Source: an uncultured Bacteroidales bacterium (GTDB lineage: Bacteria > Bacteroidota > Bacteroidia > Bacteroidales > WCHB1-69). Taken from it: a stretch of 64,000 nucleotides of DNA. The notes beneath the pieces are model-generated. The model had not been told where the DNA came from and made no database searches. It was given only the letters and a program-made list of their open reading frames with translations. Positions 18,335 to 26,791 of the stretch are shown piece by piece. Position 1 is the first letter of the stretch; every line of letters begins with the position of its first letter. The stretch lies in contig CAKUVI010000002.1 in the NCBI GenBank assembly GCA_934699095.1, forward strand, positions 1-64,000, written 5' to 3'. Both the position numbers and the translations under genes were made by a program.

Positions 18335-18358
18335 ACAAAAAAAACAGAAACTGAAAAA

Positions 18359-18814
18359 ATGGATGCAGTAAGTTACAAAACAATTTCGGCGAATGAGAAA
18401 ATCGTCAAGAAAGAATGGGTGGTAGTTGACGCCCAGGAGATGGTTGTGGGTCGTCTTGCGACACAAGTGGCCCGCATTCTGAAAGGCAAGAACAAGCCTT
18501 ATTACACTCCTCATTTCGACTGTGGTGACAATGTTATCATTATCAACGCGGAGAAGGTAAGATTCACAGGAAACAAGTTGGATGACAAGCAATACGTTCA
18601 TCACACCACATATCCTGGCGGACAGCGTTTTGCCACACCAAAAGAGGTTATGCGCAAGGATCCAAGACGCATCTTGGAACACGCCATCAAGGGAATGCTC
18701 CCGAAGAACCGTCTCGGTGCGAAATTATTCCGCAACCTTCATGTGTATGTAGGACCAAACCATCCTCATGAAGCTCAAAACCCCAAAGTAATTAACATTA
18801 AGGATATCAAATAA
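18359..18814 (+). CDS. rplM: 50S ribosomal protein L13
   Basis: These 151 residues begin MDAVSYKTISAN, the usual Bacteroidetes L13 opening, and contain WVVVDAQEMVVGRLATQVA, HFDCGDNVIIINAEKV, TYPGGQR and GMLPKNRLG. A GTG at 18320 would extend it by 13 residues, but it lies in the loop of the leader hairpin and is rejected. L13 is an early-assembling large-subunit protein. rpsI follows after 2 nt, the conserved L13-S9 pair. Confidence 0.98.
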   Translation: MDAVSYKTISANEKIVKKEWVVVDAQEMVVGRLATQVARILKGKNKPYYTPHFDCGDNVIIINAEKVRFTGNKLDDKQYVHHTTYPGGQRFATPKEVMRKDPRRILEHAIKGMLPKNRLGAKLFRNLHVYVGPNHPHEAQNPKVINIKDIK

Positions 18815-18816
18815 CA

Positions 18817-19203
18817 ATGGAAGTAATCAATACATTAGGCAGAAGAAAAACTGCGGTTGCCCGCCTTTATATGAAACCGGGCAGCGGTCAAATCTTGGTT
18901 AACAATCGCGATTATAAGGAATATTTTTGCGTTCCAACCCTCCAATACAAGGTTGAACAACCTCTTCAGGTTGCCAATTTGATGGGACAATACGACATCA
19001 AGGCCAACTTGGACGGCGGCGGCGTAACTGGTCAGGCTGAGGCACTTCGCATGGCAATTGCCAAAGCACTCACCCAAATCAACCCTGAGCTCCGTCCGGC
19101 CCTCAAGTCTCAAGGCTTCCTTCGCCGTGACCCACGTATGGTTGAGCGTAAGAAACCCGGTCAGCCCAAAGCCCGTAAGAGATTCCAATTCTCAAAACGT
19201 TAA
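18817..19203 (+). CDS. rpsI: 30S ribosomal protein S9
   Basis: This 128-residue S9 has LGRRKTAVARLYMKPGSG at the N-terminus, GGGVTGQAEALRMAIAKAL in the core and the conserved basic tail KARKRFQFSKR, whose final Lys-Arg reaches the P-site tRNA. It lies 2 nt after rplM and is surely co-transcribed with it. Confidence 0.98.
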   Translation: MEVINTLGRRKTAVARLYMKPGSGQILVNNRDYKEYFCVPTLQYKVEQPLQVANLMGQYDIKANLDGGGVTGQAEALRMAIAKALTQINPELRPALKSQGFLRRDPRMVERKKPGQPKARKRFQFSKR

Positions 19204-19309
19204 TCGGAGTCTTGTTTGGACAATGTTTAGTATCGAAACGATGAAGATTTCCGCATGAAGAACTACTTCACCGTTGCTTTAAAGAATGTAAACAATAAAA
19301 AAAATTAAA

Positions 19310-20113
19310 ATGTCAAACGTACAATTTGAAGAATTATTAGAAGCTGGTTGTCACTTCGGACACCTCAAAAGAAAATGGAATCCCGCAATGGCTCCTTATA
19401 TTTTCATGGAGAAAAACGGAATCCACATCATCGACCTCTACAAGACAATGGACAAGATAGAGGACGCTTGCGCAGCTGCGAAAAGCATCGCTCGCTCTGG
19501 TCGCAAAATCCTTTTCGTTGCCACAAAGAAACAGGCAAAAGAGACTGTTGCAACAATGGTGAAAGAGGTTGGAATGCCTTACGTTACAGAACGTTGGCCT
19601 GGCGGTATGCTTACAAACTTCTTCACAATCCGCAAGGCCGTGAAGAAAATGAGCGACATCGACAGACTTATTGAGAGTCCGCAATTCAACAATATCTCAA
19701 AGCGCGAACGCCTTCAAATTTCCCGCGAACGCGCCAAGTTGGAAAAGAACCTCGGATCAATTTCCGACCTTTCACGCCTCCCCGCCGCTGTCTTCATCGT
19801 GGATATCATGAAAGAACACATCGCACTCGCTGAGGCCCGCAAGCTCGCCATCCCTACTTTCGCTATCGTTGACACCAACTCCAACCCTAATCTGGTTGAC
19901 TATCCTATTCCAGCTAATGATGACGCATCCAAATCAATAGCAGTTGTCCTTAAAGCCATCTGCGACAGCATCCGCGAAGGCCAGGCTGAACGCGAAATGA
20001 ACAAGGACCGCATGGAAGAGGAAATCGCTGAAATGAACGCCGAAGACGAGAACTTCAACGAAGAGGAAAACGAAGGCGGACGCAGAAGAAGAGTTCGCAA
20101 AAACAACGAATAA
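19310..20113 (+). CDS. rpsB: 30S ribosomal protein S2
   Basis: This 267-residue S2 has LLEAGCHFGHLKRKWNPAMAPYIF, FVATKKQA, the TERWPGGMLTNF motif and FAIVDTNSNP. The C-terminal 45 residues are an acidic then basic tail (EEEIAEMNAEDENFNEEENEGG followed by RRRRVRKNNE), common in Bacteroidetes. It lies 106 nt after rpsI and 27 nt before tsf, the conserved S2-EF-Ts pair. Confidence 0.97.
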   Translation: MSNVQFEELLEAGCHFGHLKRKWNPAMAPYIFMEKNGIHIIDLYKTMDKIEDACAAAKSIARSGRKILFVATKKQAKETVATMVKEVGMPYVTERWPGGMLTNFFTIRKAVKKMSDIDRLIESPQFNNISKRERLQISRERAKLEKNLGSISDLSRLPAAVFIVDIMKEHIALAEARKLAIPTFAIVDTNSNPNLVDYPIPANDDASKSIAVVLKAICDSIREGQAEREMNKDRMEEEIAEMNAEDENFNEEENEGGRRRRVRKNNE

Positions 20114-20140
20114 TTTTTAATAACCGAAAATTCAGAGAAA

Positions 20141-21148
20141 ATGGCTAATATTACAGCTGCAGATGTTAATAAATTAAGACAAGAGACCGGTATCGGTATG
20201 ATGGACTGCAAAAAAGCCTTGGTTGAAGCCGACGGCGATTTTGAAAAAGCCATCGATATCCTCCGCAAAAAAGGTCAGAAAGTTGCCGCTAAACGCGCCG
20301 ACCGCGAATCTAATGAAGGCCGTATCATAGCTAAAACCAACGCCGACAGAACTAAAGGCTTCATGCTCGTTATGGCATGCGAGACCGACTTCGTAGGCAA
20401 AGGCGAAGAGTTCGTCAACTTCGTTGACAATGTGCTCGACAAAGCCATGGCCGCTAACATCAATACCAAGGATGAACTTCTCAATATGCAAATCGACGGC
20501 AAAACTGTTGCCGACCTTATGCTCGAAATGACCGGCAAGACTGGTGAGAAGATTGAATGTCCTGACTATGAGGTTTTGGAAGCTCCTTTCGTAGAAGCTT
20601 ACAACCACATGGGCAACCACAAGGCTACTTTGGTTGGATTTAACAAAAACGGTGAAAAAGCTGCTGAAGTTGCCCATAACGTGGCTCTTCATATCACAGC
20701 AATGAGCCCTGTCGCTCTCGACGAGACCGCCATCCCTCAGGATGTGAAAGACAGAGAACTCGCCGTTGCTGTTGAGAAAACTCGTCTCGAACTCATCAAC
20801 AGAGCCGTTGATGTTGCCTTGAACAAGGCTGGCATTAATCCTGCTCACGTTGACTCTGAAGATCATATCAATTCTAACATGGCTAAGGGTTGGATTACCG
20901 AAGAGCAAGCTCAACTCGCTCGCAAAATCAAAGAGGAAGAAGCTGCTAACAAAGCCGCTAACCTCAATGACAACCAAATCCAACAGATCGCTCAAGGCCG
21001 TCTCGTTAAGTTCTTCAAGGAAAGCACTCTCGTTTATCAAATCCTTGTTATGGGCGGCGATGGTAAACAAAGCGTCGGCGACTATATCAAGAGCGTTGAC
21101 AAAGAGTTGAAATGCACAGGTTTCATTCGCAAACAAATTGGCGAATAA
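20141..21148 (+). CDS. tsf: Elongation factor Ts
   Basis: This 335-residue EF-Ts has the UBA-like N-terminal domain (VNKLRQETGIGMMDCKKALVEADGDFEKAIDILRKKG), the TDFV motif (CETDFVGKGEEF) that contacts EF-Tu, and both core subdomains. It recycles EF-Tu-GDP to EF-Tu-GTP. It is longer than E. coli EF-Ts (283) through an enlarged second subdomain, as is usual in this phylum. It follows rpsB and ends at the terminator at 21173. Confidence 0.97.
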   Translation: MANITAADVNKLRQETGIGMMDCKKALVEADGDFEKAIDILRKKGQKVAAKRADRESNEGRIIAKTNADRTKGFMLVMACETDFVGKGEEFVNFVDNVLDKAMAANINTKDELLNMQIDGKTVADLMLEMTGKTGEKIECPDYEVLEAPFVEAYNHMGNHKATLVGFNKNGEKAAEVAHNVALHITAMSPVALDETAIPQDVKDRELAVAVEKTRLELINRAVDVALNKAGINPAHVDSEDHINSNMAKGWITEEQAQLARKIKEEEAANKAANLNDNQIQQIAQGRLVKFFKESTLVYQILVMGGDGKQSVGDYIKSVDKELKCTGFIRKQIGE

Positions 21149-21172
21149 ACGTTTTTTTTTCATAATGATGGG

Positions 21173-21205
21173 AAGCGGACCTCTTTTCGGGGTTCGCTTT
21201 TTTTA
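21173..21205 (+). terminator. Rho-independent terminator of the rpsB-tsf operon
   Basis: AAGCGGACC and GGTTCGCTT pair (one G-T) around a short loop, followed by a run of T. It starts 24 nt after the tsf stop. Confidence 0.85.
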
Positions 21206-21295
21206 TGTTCTGAATAATTGTTGTCTGAGAAAAAACCGTATTATTGATGTATGGTTAATAATGTAAGGATACTATTTAGTATTTTTGTATTTTGT

Positions 21296-21319
21296 AGAGA
21301 CGTGCCATGGCGCGTCTTA
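21296..21319. repeat. REP-like GAGACG palindrome in the tsf-thrS gap
   Basis: AGACG-TGCC-ATGG-CGCGTCT forms a hairpin with a G-T pair and belongs to the GAGACG palindrome family. Apart from the two terminators (21173, 21446) and this element, I see nothing in the 345-nt gap between tsf and thrS; the short open frames there have no start signals or recognisable products. Confidence 0.6.
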
Positions 21320-21445
21320 AAGGTTGGACAAAAATGTTGGTCTGTAATTATTAATCAATTGCCTGATATCGCTGTTTGCAGTGTATTAATGACTTTGCGA
21401 TGCAATGAACAATTATTCGTGACACTGATATTTTCAGTATGACAA

Positions 21446-21475
21446 AAAAGCCCTGAAAAACATTCAGGGCTTTTA
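21446..21475 (-). terminator. Bidirectional terminator, mainly for thrS
   Basis: AAAGCCCTGAA and TTCAGGGCTTT flank a short loop. On the minus strand it is followed by TTTTTT and lies 20 nt after the thrS stop; on the plus strand TTTT also follows. Confidence 0.88.
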
Positions 21476-21494
21476 TCAAATAATATTGTCGATA

Positions 21495-23432
21495 TTAGTT
21501 TTGAAGTTCGGCTTTTATTGCGTTTTGGATGTTGTTCACAAAATCGTCAACCGACATTGTGCCATCGTTCACATTGCCGTGGCGGCGTACTGTGACGGTA
21601 CCGTCTGCCTCTTCTTTTTCACCAACAACAAGCATGTATGGTATCTTGGCTGTTTCGGCGTCGCGGATCTTTCTGCCTGTCTTTTCGCTGCGTTCGTCAA
21701 CATAGCAACGGATGTCGTTTTCATCCAATTTTGCCTTGACTTTCATGGCGTAGTCGAGATATTTCTCGCTGATTGGCAGGATTACCACCTGGTCAGATGT
21801 AAGCCAAAGCGGGAAGTTGCCTCCAGTGTGCTCCAACAAAACAGCAACAAAACGTTCCATGGAGCCGAAAGGTGCACGATGTATCATAACCGGACGCTTC
21901 TTTTGTCCGTCAGCATCTGTGTATTCAAGTCCAAAACGTTCAGGTAGGTTGTAATCGACCTGAACAGTTCCAAGTTGCCATTCGCGGCCTATGGCGTCTT
22001 TTACCATAAAGTCAAGCTTAGGGCCATAGAAAGCTGCTTCTCCCTCAACTTCTATAGTGTTAAGGCCCTTTTCAGCTGCGGCCTCAATGATGGCGCGTTG
22101 AGCTTTCTCCCAGTTTTCATCGGTTCCGATGTATTTTTCCTTGTTGTTAGGGTCTCGCAAAGAGACTTGAGCCTTGTAATTGTCGAATTTGAGGGTTTTG
22201 AAGATATAAAGGATGATGTCGATGACCTTGCAGAATTCCTCTTTTATCTGTTCTTGAGTGCAATAAAGGTGGGCATCGTCCTGCGTGAAACCGCGTACCC
22301 TTGTAAGACCGTGCAATTCACCGCTTTGTTCGTAACGGTAAACGGTGCCGAATTCGGCGAGTCGGAGCGGGAGTTCGCGGTAGGAGCGGGGGCGTGATGC
22401 GTAAATCTCACAATGGTGAGGACAGTTCATAGGTTTGAGAAAGAATTCCTCGCCCTCTTGCGGAGTGGTGATAGGGCGGAATGAGTCGGCGCCGTATTTT
22501 GCATAGTGTCCGGATGTCTTGTAAAGGTTCACATTTCCGATGTGAGGGGTTATTACCTGCTGATATCCATATTTTTTCTGCACTTTGCGTAAGAATTGTT
22601 CAAGGCGGTCGCGGAGGGCGGCGCCTTTAGGGAGCCACAGAGGCAGACCGGCGCCCACGCGCTGCGAGAAGGTGAACAGTTCCATCTCTTTGCCCAATTT
22701 GCGGTGGTCGCGCTTTGCAGCCTCTTCCAAGAGTGCCAGATACTCGTCGAGTTCCTTTTTCTTTGGGAAGGTCACGGCGTAGATACGGGTGAGTTGCTTG
22801 CGTTTCTCGTCGCCGCGCCAATAAGCACCGGCTGTCTTCAGAAGCTTTATGGCTTTGATTGACGATGTGTCGTGCAAATGCGGACCGCGGCACAGGTCGG
22901 TGAATGGACCGCTTTCGTAGAATGAAATCTGCCCGTCTTCCAAACCGTCGATGAGCTCCAATTTATACTCATCGCCTTTCTTTTTGAAGTATTCCAAAGC
23001 TTCTGCCTTGGGCACCTCACGGCGTACAAACTGTATCTTTTCAGATGCCAGTTCTTTCATCTTCTGCTCGATTTTCGGGAAATCGTCGGATGAAATGGTA
23101 TAGTCCATGAAATCGATGTCATAGTAGAAGCCGGTTTCAATGTGCGGACCAATACCGAATTTGACGCCGGGATAGAGGGATTCGATGGCAGCTGCCATAA
23201 GGTGGGCTGAGCTGTGCCAGAATGTGTCTTTACCCTCGCGGTCGTTCCAAGTGTAGAGTGTCAGGGTGGCGTCCTCATTGATAGGCTTGTCGAGTTCAAC
23301 CAATGTGTCGTTCACCTTTGCGACCAACACGTTACGAGCCAAGCCTTCGCTGATGGAGAGTGCCACCTGATATGGTGTGGAGCCTTTCTCCATTTGTTTT
23401 ACTGAGCCATCAGGCAATGTTATGTTTATCAT
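21495..23432 (-). CDS. thrS: Threonyl-tRNA synthetase
   Basis: This 645-residue enzyme has, in order, the TGS domain (1-62), the editing domain with HSSAH (near 73-77) and CRGPHLHDTS, the class II catalytic core with the zinc-binding MNCPHHCEIY, motif 2 and GLTRVRGFTQDDAHLYC, motif 3 HRAPFGSMERF, and the anticodon-binding domain (from VVILPISEKY). It charges tRNA-Thr and removes mischarged Ser. It begins 29 nt after the threonine-synthase-like gene on the same strand, so it is probably last in that transcript. Confidence 0.98.
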   Translation of the reverse strand: MINITLPDGSVKQMEKGSTPYQVALSISEGLARNVLVAKVNDTLVELDKPINEDATLTLYTWNDREGKDTFWHSSAHLMAAAIESLYPGVKFGIGPHIETGFYYDIDFMDYTISSDDFPKIEQKMKELASEKIQFVRREVPKAEALEYFKKKGDEYKLELIDGLEDGQISFYESGPFTDLCRGPHLHDTSSIKAIKLLKTAGAYWRGDEKRKQLTRIYAVTFPKKKELDEYLALLEEAAKRDHRKLGKEMELFTFSQRVGAGLPLWLPKGAALRDRLEQFLRKVQKKYGYQQVITPHIGNVNLYKTSGHYAKYGADSFRPITTPQEGEEFFLKPMNCPHHCEIYASRPRSYRELPLRLAEFGTVYRYEQSGELHGLTRVRGFTQDDAHLYCTQEQIKEEFCKVIDIILYIFKTLKFDNYKAQVSLRDPNNKEKYIGTDENWEKAQRAIIEAAAEKGLNTIEVEGEAAFYGPKLDFMVKDAIGREWQLGTVQVDYNLPERFGLEYTDADGQKKRPVMIHRAPFGSMERFVAVLLEHTGGNFPLWLTSDQVVILPISEKYLDYAMKVKAKLDENDIRCYVDERSEKTGRKIRDAETAKIPYMLVVGEKEEADGTVTVRRHGNVNDGTMSVDDFVNNIQNAIKAELQN

Positions 23433-23461
23433 AATCGATTAATATTATTCTTGAAAAAATG

Positions 23462-24688
23462 TTATTCAGCACTGTCAATCATAGATTTGAATGCGGATGA
23501 ACGTTGTGCGCCTTCACCAGTATTAATCAGAACAGTCTCTCCGTTGTGTATTTTCCCTGCTTTAAGGGCTTCGTAGAATCCTGTAAGGCAAACTGCTGAA
23601 GCGGGGCCTAAATAGACATCGCGTTCTTTTTTGGCTATTTTGGCTATTCCGGCTATTTCGTTCTCTTTGACGCGTATGAAATCGCCGCCGCTTTTTCTGA
23701 CGATCGGGGCAACTACAGGGAACATGCCTGGATTACCTGTTGACAGGATTGAGACTATGGTCTGAGGGTCGTCAATTACAGGGTAGTTCTTTTCCCAACC
23801 GTCCCTGAAACCGTCAGCTACGGCATTTTCCCAGCCTTGAACCATCGGGTCGCAGGTGTCTTGCTGAACGAGGAGCATGCGTGGGAGTTTTGCATCCGGA
23901 AATACGGATGAGATTTCGTTTATGCCTTTTTCCACGGCAATCGGGCCGGTGCCGCCGCTCACAGCCTGGATATACACGTCAGGGATCCTTCCTAACTGGC
24001 GCAGAAACTCGAAAACCATGGTCTTCTTGGCTTCCACACGTATAGGATCGATGTTGCCGGCAGACATGAGTACCTTGTTGTCTTCGTGAAATGCAGCGGC
24101 GCGTTTCTTTGCAGCAGCATAATCGCCTTCACAAACAACCACATTCTGCCCGTAAGAGAGGATAGCCTGTACGGTGTCGGGGTTCACGCATTTCGGTACA
24201 AATACGGTGAACTGAACTCCGGCCAAGGCCAAATAGCGGCTGTAGGCGGTTGCGGTGTTGCCTGTTGACGCCACGCAGAACTCCCTGATGCCAGTCTCCT
24301 TGAAGATTGTGGCCGCCATTGATGCTGCTACATCCTTGAAGGTGTTGGTGCCGCCGTTGAGGTCGTTGCGGTAAACCATGACCTTGCAGTCGATGTTGAA
24401 TTTCTTCTTGGCATAATCTTCAAGATATGTCCAATTTTCAATGGGAATAGTGCCTTCGCCGCAGGAAATGGCGTTGTTTATGTTCTCAAATGGCAGAAAA
24501 TCGAAGTAGATGTAGAAGTTCTCTGGATTTTCTGTCTTGATGAGCTCCTTCAGTTTGCCGTAATCGGCTGAATATTCGGCCACGGCGCGTTTGCAACCGC
24601 AGTTGCAGCTTTGGTTCTGCGAAAACCAAGTGGCAAAGTTAGGGATAACTTCGCCACATTGTGTGCATCTGAGATGATATTTGCCCAT
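23462..24688 (-). CDS. Threonine-synthase-like PLP enzyme, probable cysteate synthase
   Basis: This 408-residue fold-type II PLP enzyme has an N-terminal cysteine cluster (CTQCGEVI, CNCGC), the lysine that binds PLP in GGTNTFKDVAA (K118 from this start) and the phosphate loop ASTGNTAT. Ordinary threonine synthases usually have a SFKDR-type motif. Its partner is an alpha-oxoamine synthase. In sulfonolipid producers a threonine-synthase relative makes L-cysteate from phosphoserine and sulfite, and an alpha-oxoamine synthase then acylates it. That assignment is inferred from context; a threonine synthase cannot be excluded. A GTG three codons upstream (24697), overlapping the previous stop as GTGA, is an alternative start. 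Confidence 0.7.
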   Translation of the reverse strand: MGKYHLRCTQCGEVIPNFATWFSQNQSCNCGCKRAVAEYSADYGKLKELIKTENPENFYIYFDFLPFENINNAISCGEGTIPIENWTYLEDYAKKKFNIDCKVMVYRNDLNGGTNTFKDVAASMAATIFKETGIREFCVASTGNTATAYSRYLALAGVQFTVFVPKCVNPDTVQAILSYGQNVVVCEGDYAAAKKRAAAFHEDNKVLMSAGNIDPIRVEAKKTMVFEFLRQLGRIPDVYIQAVSGGTGPIAVEKGINEISSVFPDAKLPRMLLVQQDTCDPMVQGWENAVADGFRDGWEKNYPVIDDPQTIVSILSTGNPGMFPVVAPIVRKSGGDFIRVKENEIAGIAKIAKKERDVYLGPASAVCLTGFYEALKAGKIHNGETVLINTGEGAQRSSAFKSMIDSAE

Positions 24689-24693
24689 TGTCG

Positions 24694-25980
24694 TCACTTT
24701 GATTTGGCAATCAGATTCATGTTGGGGATCGGCTTGTTGTATTCGCCGGCTTCGAGTTTGGCCTTGATTTTGCCGAAAACGTCGATGGTGTATTTCACAT
24801 CTTCCATTGTATGCGCGGCTGTCGGGATCACGCGGAGCATGATGACGTCCTTGGGTACCACAGGGTAAACCACGATGGAGCAGAAGATGCCGTAGTTCTC
24901 GCGCAGGTCAACAACCAGGTTGCTGGCGATGCCGGTGATTTGGCTGAGGTCTTCTGCTGTGCCTCTCAAGTGCACAGGGGTTACCGGGGATTGGGTGCGG
25001 CCAAGGTCGAAGCCCTCGGCGCGCAGGCCTTCCTGAAGTGCTGTGGCGATCTGCCAGAGTTTCTCCTTGTGCTCAGGTTGTGTCTTGATGATCTCAAGAC
25101 GTTTCATTGCACCGATGACCATTGGCATCGGGAGTGATTTTGCGAATATCTGTGAGCGCATGTTGAAGCGAAGATGGTCAACTATCTCCTGCTCGGAAGC
25201 CACAAAAGCGCCTATTCCCGCCATGCTCTTCGCGAATGTTGCAAAATATACGTCAACGCCGTCAATCACGTTGAAGTGAGCTGCGGTGCCCTCTCCGTGA
25301 GGTCCCATGGTGCCGAAACCGTGCGCGTCGTCGATCAAGAGACGGAAGTTGAACTCCTTTTTCAGTTCACAGATGCCCTTCAAGTCGCCCAAGTCGCCGG
25401 CCATGCCGAACACACCTTCGGTGATCACGAGGATGCCGCCGCCCTGCTCGTCTGCTATCTTGGTTGCAATGCCGAGCATCTTGCGAAGACTATCCATGTC
25501 GTTGTGCTGGAACACCTTGCGCTTTGCCGGGCTCAGACGCATGCCATCGAGGATGCAGGCGTGTGACTCGGAGTCGTAAACGATGACGTCGCGATGTGTA
25601 GTGAGCACGTCGATGATTGAAATCATAGCCTGATATCCGAAGTTTACAAGGTAGCCGGCAGGTTTGCCCACGAAATTGGCCAAGTCTTTCTCCAATTTCT
25701 TGTGATATTTGGTGTCGCCTGACATCATGCGCGCGCCCATTGGAGCCGCCATGCCGAACTCGGCTGCACCCTTGGCGTCAGCTTCGCGAACCTCCGGGAG
25801 ATTGGCTAATCCCAAGTAGTTGTTCAAACTCCAGTTCAAGACCTCCTTGCCGTTGAAACGCATGTGAGGACCGATTTCCCCCTCTAACTGCGGAAACTGG
25901 AAATATCCGTCTGCGTATTTTTGATATTGTCCTAATGGACCTCCATTACTTTCATAGATTCTTTCAAAAATGTCTTTCAT
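24694..25980 (-). CDS. Alpha-oxoamine synthase, probable cysteate-C-fatty acyltransferase
   Basis: This 428-residue fold-type I PLP enzyme of the KBL/AONS/serine palmitoyltransferase family has LNNYLGLA substrate-entry residues, DDAHGFG (D218, H220) around PLP and the Schiff-base lysine K251 in TFAKSMAGIGAF. Family members condense an amino acid with an acyl thioester and release CO2. The overlapping downstream threonine-synthase-like gene points to cysteate as the amino acid, giving 3-dehydrocapnine, the first intermediate of sulfonolipids. Alternatives are a serine palmitoyltransferase for sphingolipids, or Kbl; no tdh (usual Kbl partner) is present. It lies 23 nt after the DUF4197 gene. 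Confidence 0.75.
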   Translation of the reverse strand: MKDIFERIYESNGGPLGQYQKYADGYFQFPQLEGEIGPHMRFNGKEVLNWSLNNYLGLANLPEVREADAKGAAEFGMAAPMGARMMSGDTKYHKKLEKDLANFVGKPAGYLVNFGYQAMISIIDVLTTHRDVIVYDSESHACILDGMRLSPAKRKVFQHNDMDSLRKMLGIATKIADEQGGGILVITEGVFGMAGDLGDLKGICELKKEFNFRLLIDDAHGFGTMGPHGEGTAAHFNVIDGVDVYFATFAKSMAGIGAFVASEQEIVDHLRFNMRSQIFAKSLPMPMVIGAMKRLEIIKTQPEHKEKLWQIATALQEGLRAEGFDLGRTQSPVTPVHLRGTAEDLSQITGIASNLVVDLRENYGIFCSIVVYPVVPKDVIMLRVIPTAAHTMEDVKYTIDVFGKIKAKLEAGEYNKPIPNMNLIAKSK

Positions 25981-26003
25981 TTTATCGTATTTTTAGTTAT
26001 TGA

Positions 26004-26711
26004 TTAATCATAATTGCTGAAAAGCTTTGTGTCGGCATCTCTGTGGCTCGTGTCCTGGCGGATGAGCGCCTCCTCGATGCCCATCTCCGCATAAATACCG
26101 TCCAACATTCTTTCAATCACATAGTTCTGAATGTCAAAGTTCAGAGGGTTGGTTGCGTATTTGTTGTATTCCTGATGCATGGAACTCCACAAGCTGTTTA
26201 TGCCGAGAAGGTTCATGCGTATTGCGACCGGTGTCTGAAATGAAGACTTCAGGAACTGTGACTGATTCAGTTTGAAATAGTCGGTGATGGCTGTGCTATT
26301 GCCTTTGAGAAGATATTCAGGGTCTATGACCACAAGTGTGTCGATGGCCTTCTTGACATAAGGGGCCAATTGCTGGCCGCAGCCTTCTGCCAGACGGTTG
26401 ACCTTCAGAATCAGGGAGTCTGTCATGAAACCGGCACCGTGCTTGTCCAATGTGTCGAACAATGAGCTTCTCAGCGGCGCGAAATCTATCCTGTATGATT
26501 CGTTCCCGTAGAAGCCGTCGTATTTGAAGATGTGGTTGAGCGCCGAATCGGCTGATGTGGTGAGACATGCCTTGACAGCCTTCTCTTTCTGCGAATCGGT
26601 GTAGAGCTGCTCCACATATTCGCCTGAAATGTCGTTACATGATGAGACAAACAGCCCTGTCACTGTTATCAACGCCATTACGGCAATTTTTATAAAATTG
26701 TTTTTACTCAT
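26004..26711 (-). CDS. DUF4197 lipoprotein
   Basis: This 235-residue protein has a lipoprotein signal peptide (lipobox VSSC, about residue 24). The body matches the DUF4197 pattern: paired helices, HIFKYDGFYGNESYRI, VNRLAEGCGQQLAPYVKKAI and LLKGNSTAITDYFKLN. Its function is unknown; it is probably anchored in an envelope membrane and faces the periplasm. I use ATG 26711; the ATG at 26735 lies inside the promoter. It is first in the run toward the alpha-oxoamine synthase (23 nt). Confidence 0.8.
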   Translation of the reverse strand: MSKNNFIKIAVMALITVTGLFVSSCNDISGEYVEQLYTDSQKEKAVKACLTTSADSALNHIFKYDGFYGNESYRIDFAPLRSSLFDTLDKHGAGFMTDSLILKVNRLAEGCGQQLAPYVKKAIDTLVVIDPEYLLKGNSTAITDYFKLNQSQFLKSSFQTPVAIRMNLLGINSLWSSMHQEYNKYATNPLNFDIQNYVIERMLDGIYAEMGIEEALIRQDTSHRDADTKLFSNYD

Positions 26712-26732
26712 GTGTGATGAAATATTAACCTG

Positions 26733-26749
26733 CAAAAATACTATTTTTG
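26733..26749. promoter_or_regulatory. Back-to-back divergent -7 elements (DUF4197 / birA)
   Basis: CAAAAATA (26733-26740, a TATTTTTG element on the minus strand) and TATTTTTG (26742-26749, plus strand) form a palindrome with a single base between them. Each matches TAnnTTTG and points to one of two divergent genes (ATGs at 26711 and 26792). The -33 elements are not obvious for either side. Confidence 0.6.
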
Positions 26750-26791
26750 CCGTATCTATGTTATTATTTCTTCAAATATTTTTAAGAATTT

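Noticed and set aside
20174..21163. A 329-residue open frame antisense to tsf
   Set aside because: It mirrors codon structure of EF-Ts and has no recognisable product.
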